A DNA stretch of 64,000 nucleotides from Corynebacterium sp. 21KM1197 (lineage in GTDB: Bacteria > Actinomycetota > Actinomycetes > Mycobacteriales > Mycobacteriaceae), in contig NZ_CP123907.1 of NCBI RefSeq assembly GCF_033783015.1, positions 558,001 through 622,000 of the forward strand. The letters are read 5' to 3'. Position 1 is the first letter of the stretch, and every line of letters starts with the position of its first letter. The notes below the pieces were generated by a model that was given only the letters and a program-made list of their open reading frames with translations, was not told where the DNA came from and did not search any database. This document shows, piece by piece, positions 8,529-15,376 of this stretch. The translations under genes were made by a program, and so were the position numbers.

Positions 8529-8561
8529 GTCACGTTGGTGGCAGATGATATAGGGGTAGGT

Positions 8562-8592
8562 GAGGTCATCGTCGATCATCGATGATGACCTC
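8562..8592. terminator. 31-bp near-perfect palindrome after cutinase
   Basis: GAGGTCATCGTCGAT and ATCGATGATGACCTC flank a single central base with one mismatch in 15 pairs. It begins 33 nt after the cutinase stop. It may terminate transcription of the 3.7-8.5 kb operon. There is no long T-tract. Confidence 0.5.
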
Positions 8593-8602
8593 GGAAAGAT
8601 TG

Positions 8603-8680
8603 CTGGCATGGTGGCTTGCTGACAAGGTGACATGGTGGTGTGGTGGCTTGTTGGCAAGGTGGTATGGGTGGTATAAGCCA
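8603..8680. repeat. Dispersed intergenic repeat, copy 2
   Basis: Several GGCTTGCTGACAAGGTG and GGCTTGTTGGCAAGGTGG units, interrupted by TGGTGTGGTGG, match the element at 3268-3345 in style. No coding frame runs through it. Confidence 0.5.
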
Positions 8681-9013
8681 GGCTGGACGGCAGCTTATCT
8701 GGCATTAGGTGCACGTCAGCCCTGTCTTTGTGTGGGGTTGTGGTGATGTGGATTTGCTTGCCCAAGCAATCTCTACATGGGTGAATGGGCTCATTGGTTG
8801 CGTGGATAGTCAGTATCCTCGCCGTCTGATGAGGATCGAGATCAACTTGAGAGTAGAACCATATCTCTCCCATATTGCCCATCAGGGGGTAAAGACCCGC
8901 AGTCCAGGTCTCCTAGCAGGTAAGTCCTAATCTAAACCCATGGGTGACAACACCTGCTGGGTTGTGGTCTTCGCGCCTTCCTCTGGGGGATCTTGCTGAG
9001 GGCGTTTTTGTCA

Positions 9014-9051
9014 CCCCAGGCTCTAGCGGGGAAACGTCCCGCAGCCTGGGG
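9014..9051. other. Strong GC hairpin in 870-nt gene-free stretch
   Basis: CCCCAGGCT (9014-9022) pairs with AGCCTGGGG (9043-9051), with GCGGG/CCCGC continuing the stem, so almost the whole segment folds. It lies within 8529-9398, where I find no convincing gene. The frames there are short and lack ribosome sites. It could be a small RNA element or a remnant of a repeat. Confidence 0.4.
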
Positions 9052-9398
9052 ATTCTCGTTTTCCCCTCGTGGTGAGTGCGGCGAAGCATGGCCAAATACG
9101 GTCGTGAATGTAGTCAATTGCAGTCAAGTTTTTTCGTCACGCCAGCACGGGTAGTTGCAGGTCAGGCTATCTGGTCCAAAGGGAAATCTGGAAGTTCCTC
9201 CGCCGGGAGCGGCCCTATATTGGACACTTCGCTAGAGGGTGGACGCTGGGCATGCTTGGGCTGCGCAGGCATCAGATGCCGGGAATCGTTGTCGGTGTTA
9301 TTGACACCGATTCCATTATTGATATCTTATCGAGAATGTCCTTACAATGGACTCGCCCCCTCAATAAGGACACCCAGTTAGAAGAAGGAGAGCAGCAC

Positions 9399-9695
9399 AT
9401 GACGCAGACGTGCCTTGCCCACAAAGACCACGATCACCAGCATGGCCCTAACTGTGGGCACGTCGCGGTCCCTCACGGAGATCACGTGGACTACATCCAT
9501 GATGGACATATCCACAAGGAGCACAACGGTCACTGGGATGAATGTGAAAATAATGAGCACCAGGCTCATGAACCCCACGATCACCAGCATGGCCCCAACT
9601 GTGGGCATGTCGCCATCCCCCACGGAGACCATGTGGACTACATCCATGACGGACACCGCCACGCCGCACATGAAGGCCACTGGGATGAGCACTAA
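9399..9695 (+). CDS. His-rich metal-binding protein with tandem repeat
   Basis: 98 aa. It is made of two copies of a module containing DHQHGPNCGHVAVPHGDHV followed by DYIHDGH, separated by a His/Glu linker; about a quarter of the residues are histidine. Such GHxxVPHGDHxDYxHDGH proteins are small cytoplasmic proteins associated with zinc handling in bacteria, so zinc buffering or delivery is the likely role. ATG 9399 follows GAAGAAGGAG at 9381-9390. Longer upstream frames are not needed. The AT-rich segment 9299-9345 before it contains TTGATATCTTATCGAGAA, which could be a Zur-type operator, but I cannot confirm this. A terminator follows. Confidence 0.7.
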   Translation: MTQTCLAHKDHDHQHGPNCGHVAVPHGDHVDYIHDGHIHKEHNGHWDECENNEHQAHEPHDHQHGPNCGHVAIPHGDHVDYIHDGHRHAAHEGHWDEH

Positions 9696-9715
9696 CTAAT
9701 CCTCGTAAAAGAACG

Positions 9716-9740
9716 CCCCCACCCCGTCTCGGGGTGGGGG
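9716..9740 (+). terminator. Intrinsic terminator of His-rich gene
   Basis: CCCCCACCCC (9716-9725) and GGGGTGGGGG (9731-9740) form a 10-bp perfect stem with a 5-nt loop, followed by TCATCTTCTT. It lies 20 nt after the stop of the His-rich gene. Confidence 0.8.
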
Positions 9741-9748
9741 TCATCTTC

Positions 9749-10042
9749 TTATTCCGTGGGGAGGTTGCCACGTAGTGTCTCAGGCAGCCTTTCTAGCCCA
9801 CCCTGCTGCATTAACGCCGATGAATCCCCCTCCAACAACGCAGTCAACACCGTCCTAGAGCGACGAGCTTTCTCACGCTGACTCACACCACCAGCAGCAA
9901 CCTCCCACTCCTCCACCACAGCATCGGCATACCCCAGCGCAGACTCCCACACCGCAACCGGCACATGCGCCTTGAAAAACTCCTCAACAACCTGCACATC
10001 ACGGTCGCGAGCGATAGCTGGATCAAGCAGAGTGTCGGCCAC
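9749..10042 (-). pseudogene. Inverted partial copy of the 13.3-kb gene
   Basis: On the minus strand, codons from VQVVEEFFKAHVPVAVWE to SALMQQG are the same as residues of the protein encoded at 13313-14053. The DNA identity covers about 210 bp (9797-10003 against 13438-13653). The copy differs by an A/G change and lacks a short insertion (GGTCCATG) found in the other. It has neither the original start nor the coiled-coil C terminus, so it is a non-functional fragment made by inverted duplication. Confidence 0.75.
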
Positions 10043-10058
10043 CAGGAGCTAGTAGTGG

Positions 10059-10184
10059 ATGGATACGCGGCTAGCTGTTTATGACCCTCGGTCGGTACCG
10101 GCGCGCGGAAAAGAAGTGGGCTACTGGCTGGAGGCGGTTGCAGATGAGCTAGAGGTAGAGGTTTATCTAGTGGAGGTAGGGTGA
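10059..10184 (+). CDS. Hypothetical 41-aa fragment
   Basis: A short frame starting MDTRLAVYDPRSVPARG and ending in an acidic ELEVEVYLVEVG. GGAGCTAGTAGTG precedes it at moderate spacing. I recognise no family. It stands in a remnant-rich stretch (10043-10450) and may be the broken end of a larger gene. A following GTG frame of about 34 codons (10182-10289) is also unrecognised. Confidence 0.25.
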   Translation: MDTRLAVYDPRSVPARGKEVGYWLEAVADELEVEVYLVEVG

Positions 10185-10310
10185 CGGCTCTGGTGAGCGG
10201 AGCGGATCATCGACGCCGGGTGAACTCTCCGGGATTCCTAGCTGGTTTGCTTGTCTGTTACGGTCCCTTTGATTGGCCTGATTGAGCCATCTCATGGGAA
10301 GAAATGCAAT

Positions 10311-10445
10311 ATGGATAAGCCCGACGAAGTAATAATCTGCAGTAGCGATGACGGCTTAGCGAAAGTTGCACTCCAAGTAAGAAATGGGCCGAGAAGAACT
10401 CCGCTGCGCGGGTGCGGGGGTTTTACCCTAGCTTGCATCAGCTGA
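10311..10445 (+). pseudogene. RhuM-family N-terminal remnant
   Basis: ATG 10311 opens with MDKPDEVIICSSDDGLAKV, resembling the conserved start of RhuM/virulence-protein family members (E-I-V-I-Y-x-S-x-D-G-x-x-K-V). The likeness ends after about 25 residues, and the frame then runs through unrelated codons to 10445. RhuM genes often accompany mobile elements and restriction systems. Only a fragment is left. Confidence 0.45.
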
Positions 10446-10452
10446 GCTGGAG

Positions 10453-10458
10453 TATAAT
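10453..10458 (+). promoter_or_regulatory. -10 hexamer TATAAT
   Basis: A perfect TATAAT lies about 50 nt before ATG 10511, with TTGCAT at 10430-10435 as a possible -35 element at short spacing. It would drive the small secreted protein gene. Confidence 0.5.
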
Positions 10459-10510
10459 ACAACTACGCCTCTACGCACATGTAGGGGTGACCCCGATCTA
10501 GGAGGACTAT

Positions 10511-10834
10511 ATGTTCCGTAAGACTGCTATTGCGGCTGCAACCCTTGCTGTTGCCGCGACTACCGCTGTTGCCCCCGCAATGGCTTACGAGGTTGACAAC
10601 GGCGCAGCCGCCATCCCGGATAACGCTCCCGTTGTGGAGAAGCCGGCGTTTGACCTGTCCACCATCAAGACCGATGTGAAGCCGGCCCTTCCTGGCAAGA
10701 GCCATGAGGAGCAGGTTCAGCAGGCTGATTTGACCGGCAAGCGCCTCGACAACGCCAAGAAGGGCGTGGAGACCGCTAAGACCATCGTGGACACCCTCGG
10801 TGGCCTCGGTGGCCTGTTCGGTTTTGGGAAGTAA
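10511..10834 (+). CDS. Small secreted protein, 107 aa, unknown
   Basis: The product has a clear Sec signal peptide (MFRKTAIAAATLAVAATT, cleavage after APAMA). The mature domain of about 80 residues is Lys/Asp-rich, with a short helical stretch (DNAKKGVETAKTIVDTL) and a Gly-rich tail ending GLGGLFGFGK. The AGGAGG at 10500-10505 precedes ATG 10511 at good spacing. Promoter, RBS and terminator make a self-contained monocistronic unit with GC-type codons. Function unknown. The amphipathic C-terminal helix could contact membranes. Confidence 0.75.
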   Translation: MFRKTAIAAATLAVAATTAVAPAMAYEVDNGAAAIPDNAPVVEKPAFDLSTIKTDVKPALPGKSHEEQVQQADLTGKRLDNAKKGVETAKTIVDTLGGLGGLFGFGK

Positions 10835-10847
10835 CCCAACCCCAGCC

Positions 10848-10898
10848 ATAGGTTAAAGCCCCCGCAGTTCACGACATACTGCGGGGGCTTTAACCTAT
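10848..10898. terminator. Bidirectional terminator, 20-bp perfect stem
   Basis: ATAGGTTAAAGCCCCCGCAG at 10848-10867 is exactly mirrored at 10879-10898, with A- and T-rich flanks on both sides. It begins 14 nt after the stop of the small secreted protein gene. Confidence 0.85.
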
Positions 10899-10948
10899 TG
10901 TTACCCTTTTTTCAACACCCAATCTGTAAAGGAGTTCTTCAAGTGTAA

Positions 10949-11122
10949 CACGGTTTCCATCACTACGTCTCGCACCTTGCCGAAGAGCTAGGCGTCTGGG
11001 ATGAGGTTCCGGAACACCTGCACTCGTACTTCGATATTGACGCTTGGTGGCGCGACGAGCGACACGACTACACGATCTGCGACGCCTCTGACGGAGGCGT
11101 CTACGTCTTCCGTTCGCGCTGA
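10949..11122 (+). pseudogene. ArdA antirestriction protein, C-terminal remnant
   Basis: The frame from 10949, immediately after a TAA, encodes 57 residues including SHLAEELGVWDEVPEHL, YFDIDAWWRD and a terminal VYVFRSR. This resembles the end of ArdA, a DNA-mimic antirestriction protein carried by plasmids and conjugative elements (Y-F-D-x-E-A-x-x-R-D near the C terminus). The N-terminal two thirds are absent. GGTCACCACACGGTGACC (11135-11152) behind it could be its old terminator. Confidence 0.5.
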
Positions 11123-11195
11123 GAACAAGACCCCGGTCACCACACGGTGACCGGAGTTCCTTCTTCCGACCTGTCAGCGCTGGTAACCTTAGTAG

Positions 11196-11909
11196 ATGGA
11201 CTTCACGCATTCGTACGAGGCGGTACTGCCTGAAGATGTGCGGGCTCGCTACGAGATTCGAGAGACTCGCAATGCTGCGGCGATCTTCAAGGCGACGAAT
11301 CCCGGTCTCTTCGACGAGCTTGTCAGTTCTCTCAACTCCTTCGAGATCGAAGCCGATGATCTCTTGCTTGCGGGCGGTCAAGAGTCGACTCTCGCAAGGC
11401 GTTTCAACGATGCTTTCCGGTCTCGCGGCTGGCGTGAAGCGAGAGTCGATACGGATATTGAACTGAAGCTCAAGATCATGCCATACAAGCCCGCAGGTGA
11501 GAGGGTGGTTCGCGAACGTTCGACGCCTGTGAGTAACAAGGGGTACAAGGTCGACAACTTCAAGGGTCGTGTTGCGCTCGATCTGGAGTGGAATGCCAAG
11601 GACGGCAATCTTGATCGCGACATCGGCGCCTACCGTGCGCTCTATGATGCCGGGTTCATTGACCTTGGGATCATCGTCACCCGCACTCAAGACGAGCTTC
11701 GCGCTTTCGCGACCCAGCTAAGGCTCTCGCACGGCATGGAGGAGCGTGAAGCGAAGAAGATGCTGGCAACGACCACGACGACGAACCTGGAAAAGCTCAT
11801 GCCGAGGCTGACTCGTGGCGATGCCGGCGGTTGCCCGATCCTCGCTCTTGCCATCTGTAGTCGCACCTTCGAGAACGCCATCACGCAGACGGGGGCTCGG
11901 CTTTCTTAG
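11196..11909 (+). CDS. BglII/BstYI-family type II restriction endonuclease
   Basis: 237 aa. The N terminus (MDFTHSYEAVLPEDVRARYE) and the segment VDNFKGRVALDLEW fit the BglII/BstYI family. The latter would supply the metal-binding D120 and E131 of the PD-(D/E)XK-like core. The region after it, AYRALYDAGFIDLGIIVTRTQ, matches the family's second half. Enzymes of this family cut at AGATCT or RGATCY. TAACCT at 11184-11189, only 6 nt before ATG, suggests a leaderless transcript. The gene converges on and overlaps the methyltransferase gene by 29 nt. Cleavage specificity is inferred. Confidence 0.75.
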   Translation: MDFTHSYEAVLPEDVRARYEIRETRNAAAIFKATNPGLFDELVSSLNSFEIEADDLLLAGGQESTLARRFNDAFRSRGWREARVDTDIELKLKIMPYKPAGERVVRERSTPVSNKGYKVDNFKGRVALDLEWNAKDGNLDRDIGAYRALYDAGFIDLGIIVTRTQDELRAFATQLRLSHGMEEREAKKMLATTTTTNLEKLMPRLTRGDAGGCPILALAICSRTFENAITQTGARLS

Positions 11910-12735
11910 GTCGTCCTCGTCCTCGAAGGGTGACGCCGCCTTTGGCGAGCAGAGTGCGCACGCGAGCGATTGAGTAGCCGGTCTGAGTCGCAAGTTGCTG
12001 GACGGAAGCGCCAGCTCCGTATTCTTCGGCCAGTACGCGGGCTACTCGATCTGAGAGCCAGTCGCTCATCCGCTCGTTCGGCTCCAGTAGGGGGAGTCGT
12101 TCGATTTCTCCGCCGCCGTACCCTCGCTGGGCCTTGCCTTGCGGTGTCACGTCATCCTCTGATTCGTTGCCCCACACAGACCATCCGGGCCTGGCGTAGC
12201 GCGCGAACATCTCTAAGTAGGGGCCGGGAGAGCATGACTCGATGAGGTCGTACTGCTCATCCGGTTTGCGCGAGTGCTCGCGCTTTCGGGTCTCGATCAT
12301 GTTCACGGTCGACCTGCCGGGCGCGAGGGTGCGCATCGAGCCGCGTACCCCGAACAAGATCGGCTCGGTGACATTGCGGAAGTAGAAGCCGACGCCACGT
12401 CCGTCCGGTCCGCCATCCTTCCGTCGCTTCGCCCAGATGATGTTCGAGACGTACCGGAAGCCCCAGGACTCCATGACTGCGATGCCTTCGGGTAGGAGTG
12501 CGTTAGGTACCCACAGGTACAGGTGGGCGTCCTTCGCGACGACATCGCCGACTGGCAGGGCCTTGATCTCGTCGAGTGCCATCGTGCCGTATCGCCCCAG
12601 GCGGCGGTGTTCTGGGGCAACTTTTCCCGTTCGGTTGGCGAACCGCCACGGAGGATCGGCGAGGATTGTCTTGAACCCTCCCTCTGTGGTTGGGAGCGGT
12701 GCAATCTCCTCGCTGGGGCTTGTCTTCATCGTCAT
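11881..12735 (-). CDS. MT-A70 family adenine methyltransferase
   Basis: 284 aa. FKTILADPPWRF at residues 21-32 carries the catalytic DPPW motif of N6-adenine methyltransferases. The Rossmann core continues with AHLYLWVPNALLPEG, NIIWAKRRKDG and a C-terminal MFARYARPGWSVWGNE. The last 70 residues form a helix-turn-helix (VQQLATQTGYSIARVRTLL) and a basic tail (GRGRPKK). It most likely protects the sites cut by the convergent BglII-like endonuclease. The HTH could also let it repress its own promoter. ATG 12735 or 12729 may be the start. Confidence 0.8.
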   Translation of the reverse strand: MTMKTSPSEEIAPLPTTEGGFKTILADPPWRFANRTGKVAPEHRRLGRYGTMALDEIKALPVGDVVAKDAHLYLWVPNALLPEGIAVMESWGFRYVSNIIWAKRRKDGGPDGRGVGFYFRNVTEPILFGVRGSMRTLAPGRSTVNMIETRKREHSRKPDEQYDLIESCSPGPYLEMFARYARPGWSVWGNESEDDVTPQGKAQRGYGGGEIERLPLLEPNERMSDWLSDRVARVLAEEYGAGASVQQLATQTGYSIARVRTLLAKGGVTLRGRGRPKKAEPPSA

Positions 12736-12755
12736 GTGGCCAGTCTAGCAGTTAA

Positions 12756-12781
12756 AGATCTAATCGGCGCAAACTAGATCT
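12756..12781. promoter_or_regulatory. Two AGATCT sites 20 bp apart upstream of the methyltransferase
   Basis: AGATCT occurs at 12756-12761 and 12776-12781, 20 bp centre to centre, only 21-46 nt before the methyltransferase start. This is the likely recognition sequence of the neighbouring BglII-type endonuclease, so methylation or methyltransferase binding here could control the gene. Known for some R-M systems. Inferred here. Confidence 0.45.
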
Positions 12782-13205
12782 TATCTGATAGCTTCGCTAC
12801 TGTCGCGAGAGCGTCACACGTAGATTCCCACGTTCGGCGTGTCCCGGCAGTGATCTGCCGGGCTCTGGAGCCGTCATTGTCGGTGTCGTCGTCGGTCTGC
12901 AAGTCCGTGGTGGGGCTCGGCTTTGAAGTCACATCGCTTTAGGTCCAGGCTCGTGTGGTTGGCGATGTAGACCTGCTTGTCGGTGTTGGTCTGTGTGGTG
13001 CTGGGTGTGCTGATTTCTTGGGGTGTGGGCAGTATGCCGTTGCCGGTGTGCTTGTTTTCCTAGATGTACGCATGATCTTGGCGATGGTAAGTGGGGGTAA
13101 AGAGTGCTTTGAGGCGTGGATTGCGCTGGGGTATGACCGACGAGGTTCATGATTGGTGCGGGTGTGCCTGTTGGGCTGCTGGAGGTGACACAGGGGCAAC
13201 TATTC
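12782..13205. other. Gene-free stretch with hairpin
   Basis: No convincing gene. TCCCGGCAG (12840-12848) and CTGCCGGGC (12853-12861) form a tight hairpin. The frames at 12955-13152 (plus) and 12939-13471 (minus) lack ribosome sites and family resemblance. Confidence 0.35.
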
Positions 13206-13220
13206 TGTAATAATATTATC
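13206..13220. promoter_or_regulatory. Palindromic element shared by operons A and B
   Basis: TGTAATAATATTATC is an imperfect copy of the perfect palindrome TGTAATA-A-TATTACA at 21569-21583. The first 13 bases are the same. Each lies before the first gene of a multi-gene membrane-protein operon. It may be a common operator. Confidence 0.45.
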
Positions 13221-13312
13221 GTAATTTTTTTCATGAACCACTCTGTGCTGGAATTTTTCCAGATATATGTGTTTTTGTGTTTGTGGTTGTTGACTGTAGG
13301 AGGTATGGAGTG

Positions 13313-14053
13313 ATGGTTGGTCATGATGAGCTTGTGCGGCGGTTTGCGGCTCGGTGTTTCTCGGAGAATTGGCCGGTGGTGCTGGGTGTAGCGGAGGCGA
13401 TTCGTTCTCAGGGGCGGGTAGTTCCGCAGGTGAGTGATGTGCAGGTTGTTGAGGAGTTTTTCAAGGCGCATGTGCCGGTTGCGGTGTGGGAGTCTGCGCT
13501 GGGGTATGCCGATGCTGTGGTGGAGGAGTGGGAGGTTGCTGCTGGTGGTGTGAGTCAGCGTGAGAAAGCTCGTCGCTCTAGGACGGTGTTGACTGCGTTG
13601 TTGGAGGGGGATTCATCGGCGTTGATGCAGCAGGGGGTCCATGGTGGGCTAGAAAACGCCCAGATGGAGCTGATGGCGGCGAAGGCGGCGGTGAGTCAGG
13701 CGAAGGATCATCGTCAGCGGGCAGAAGCTGAAGCGAAGGTGGCGAAGGCACAGGCACGGGTGCAGGAGCATCAGGATAAAGCCCGTGCGCGGCGTTTGGC
13801 GGCGTTGATGGTGGTGTTGGGTCGTGAGTATAGCTTGGCGGAGGAGTACGAGCAGGTGGTAGCGCTTGCGGATGGGTGCGTTGATCCTGATGATGCTAGG
13901 GGAGATGACCAGCAGCATGGGGAGGATGAAGCTGATCAGGATGTGGCTGCTTTTATCTCGGGGGAGGTGCCTACTTTAGAAAAGCAGTCGGAGGGTGATG
14001 GTTCGGCGGCGAAGATGCAGGGTTCGATCCTGCCGAAGTTTCTTAAGAAGTAA
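13313..14053 (+). CDS. Unknown coiled-coil protein, first gene of operon A
   Basis: 246 aa, soluble. Residues 1-105 form a helical, acid-rich domain (VVEEFFKAHVPVAVWESAL). Residues about 118-165 form an Ala/Lys/Glu coiled coil (AEAEAKVAKAQARVQEHQDK). Then comes a short globular part and an acidic, disordered tail ending in a basic KFLKK. I recognise no family. ATG 13313 follows AGGAGG (13300-13305); an ATGGAGTGATGG arrangement places a two-codon frame just before it. Part of its DNA exists as an inverted copy at 9797-10003. It heads operon A with four downstream membrane-protein genes. Confidence 0.6.
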   Translation: MVGHDELVRRFAARCFSENWPVVLGVAEAIRSQGRVVPQVSDVQVVEEFFKAHVPVAVWESALGYADAVVEEWEVAAGGVSQREKARRSRTVLTALLEGDSSALMQQGVHGGLENAQMELMAAKAAVSQAKDHRQRAEAEAKVAKAQARVQEHQDKARARRLAALMVVLGREYSLAEEYEQVVALADGCVDPDDARGDDQQHGEDEADQDVAAFISGEVPTLEKQSEGDGSAAKMQGSILPKFLKK

Positions 14054-14094
14054 TCCTTGGAAGATGTATAGGTAGGTAAGAGGCCAGCGTCGAG

Positions 14095-14601
14095 ATGAAA
14101 AAACGCACTCATCGTAGGCACATGTTGGAATTAGATGATCGGGAGATCAACCAGCAGCGTGTATGGGCTAGGGGGGAGCACGTTGAGGAGTCACGGTGGG
14201 TGTCTCTTGATCCTGATGATGTAGCAGGTAGGCAGCGGTCTGGTTGGTGGGAGAAATCCCACGTGTCAGTATCATCTCGGTCTCGGCGGGGGCTGCGGGA
14301 AGATGATGGGCGTCTGCGTTCGCGGTGGCGGGGTCTTGCGGTGGTGATGTGTGCTCTGGGGGTGGCGTCGATGGCCTTACTTCCCGTCTTGTTGCATGCG
14401 TATTTAGGTGGTTGGGTGATTCCTTCTGCGTTGTGGGTGGTCTGTGCTGGTGTGGTGGTGGTTCTTGCAGTGGTGATCATGGTGGCTTCTCCGCAGGGTT
14501 CGTGGCGTTTCCTGGGAGGAGGTTTTGTTGCTGTGTTGGTATGCGTGGCGGTGGTGTGTGCGGGCTTGTTTTCGGCGCAGATTTTCGGGTTGACCAGTTG
14601 A
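14095..14601 (+). CDS. Membrane protein, operon A
   Basis: 168 aa. An N-terminal cytoplasmic region of about 75 residues is rich in Arg, Asp and Trp (REINQQRVWARGEHVEES). Three hydrophobic segments follow: VVMCALGVASMALLPVLLHAY, WVIPSALWVVCAGVVVVL and FVAVLVCVAVVCAGLFSA. I recognise no family. It is 41 nt after the previous gene and about 38 nt before the next, in the same direction. The context of small polytopic proteins plus secreted proteins suggests a cell-surface assembly or a transfer-related complex. Confidence 0.55.
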   Translation: MKKRTHRRHMLELDDREINQQRVWARGEHVEESRWVSLDPDDVAGRQRSGWWEKSHVSVSSRSRRGLREDDGRLRSRWRGLAVVMCALGVASMALLPVLLHAYLGGWVIPSALWVVCAGVVVVLAVVIMVASPQGSWRFLGGGFVAVLVCVAVVCAGLFSAQIFGLTS

Positions 14602-14639
14602 GATAGATATCTCGACGAGAGTTAAGGAGAAGTCGTGTC

Positions 14640-15071
14640 ATGGTAGGTAATGCAACGGTTCTTTGCTGTGGCGGGCTTTTCTTTTCTGCTTCAGTTCTGT
14701 TCTGGTTGCGGGCGCAGGTGTGCGTTTCTGTAACGGTGAAGCTGGTGCGTGGTGATATCGATCAGGAAGCGTGGCTAGGGCATGTTGAGATGTTTTTTGC
14801 TGCATTGAGGTGGTTACGAACTGCTGTGGTGGTGGTGGTCTTTGTGGTGCTTTGTTCATGGCTGGTGGTCACTGTGGCGTTCGTTCTGGCTCAGATGTCA
14901 GGTTCTCAGGTGATGAGAGTAGATATTGTTCCTTCGATGTGGGCTGTCAGTATGACGGCGGTGATGGTGTGTCTCGGCGTGGGGATGTTATGGATCGGGG
15001 ATCAGCGGTGGGATTACTCGGAGAAGATCGTCACCGGAGAGAAGAACCTCGGGGGAAGACAGGGAGTGTAG
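14640..15071 (+). CDS. Membrane protein, operon A
   Basis: 143 aa with three or four hydrophobic segments: ATVLCCGGLFFSASVLFWLR, TAVVVVVFVVLCSWLVVTVAF and the segment around AVSMTAVMVCLGVGMLW. The tail (RWDYSEKIVTGEKNLGG) is polar. AAGGAG (14623-14628) lies about 11 nt before ATG 14640. Unknown family. It sits between two other small membrane-protein genes in operon A. Confidence 0.5.
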   Translation: MVGNATVLCCGGLFFSASVLFWLRAQVCVSVTVKLVRGDIDQEAWLGHVEMFFAALRWLRTAVVVVVFVVLCSWLVVTVAFVLAQMSGSQVMRVDIVPSMWAVSMTAVMVCLGVGMLWIGDQRWDYSEKIVTGEKNLGGRQGV

Positions 15072-15094
15072 TTTTCTTCTACCGAAAAATATCT

Positions 15095-15367
15095 ATGAAT
15101 AGGAAGAAGATGATGGGTGTCCACGATCAACAGTCCACAACGCGTCCGCAGCAGTATGGTGTGACATCTCGATGGGGTTTGCGTGCAGGGATAAAAATAA
15201 CGGTAGGTGTGTTGGGGGTGGGGTGGCTTTTTGTTGTTGGTTTGGGATTGATGGGAGTGCCGTGCTGTGAGGGAATCGCCCTGCATAGTTGGTACTGGAT
15301 GAGGCGGTGTCTTCAGGTGATAGGTGATGTGGTGTCGCTCGTTTTCTTCCCGGGATTATGGGGATAA
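15095..15367 (+). CDS. Small membrane protein, operon A
   Basis: 90 aa from ATG 15095; ATG 15110 is an alternative with a better site (AGGAAGAAG). The polar head is followed by a hydrophobic segment (VGVLGVGWLFVVGLGLMGV) and a second, weaker one near the C terminus (VIGDVVSLVFFPGLWG). It has a CC pair at about residue 57. No family recognised. The stop lies 9 nt before the next start, implying coupling. Confidence 0.5.
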   Translation: MNRKKMMGVHDQQSTTRPQQYGVTSRWGLRAGIKITVGVLGVGWLFVVGLGLMGVPCCEGIALHSWYWMRRCLQVIGDVVSLVFFPGLWG

Positions 15368-15376
15368 GGAGCATTG

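Noticed and set aside
8709..8930. 73-aa frame in the 8.5-9.4 kb gap
   Set aside because: No RBS or family likeness; composition is that of the repeat-rich gap.
12955..13152. 65-aa frame before operon A
   Set aside because: No RBS, no recognisable domain and no neighbours in phase; left as gene-free.
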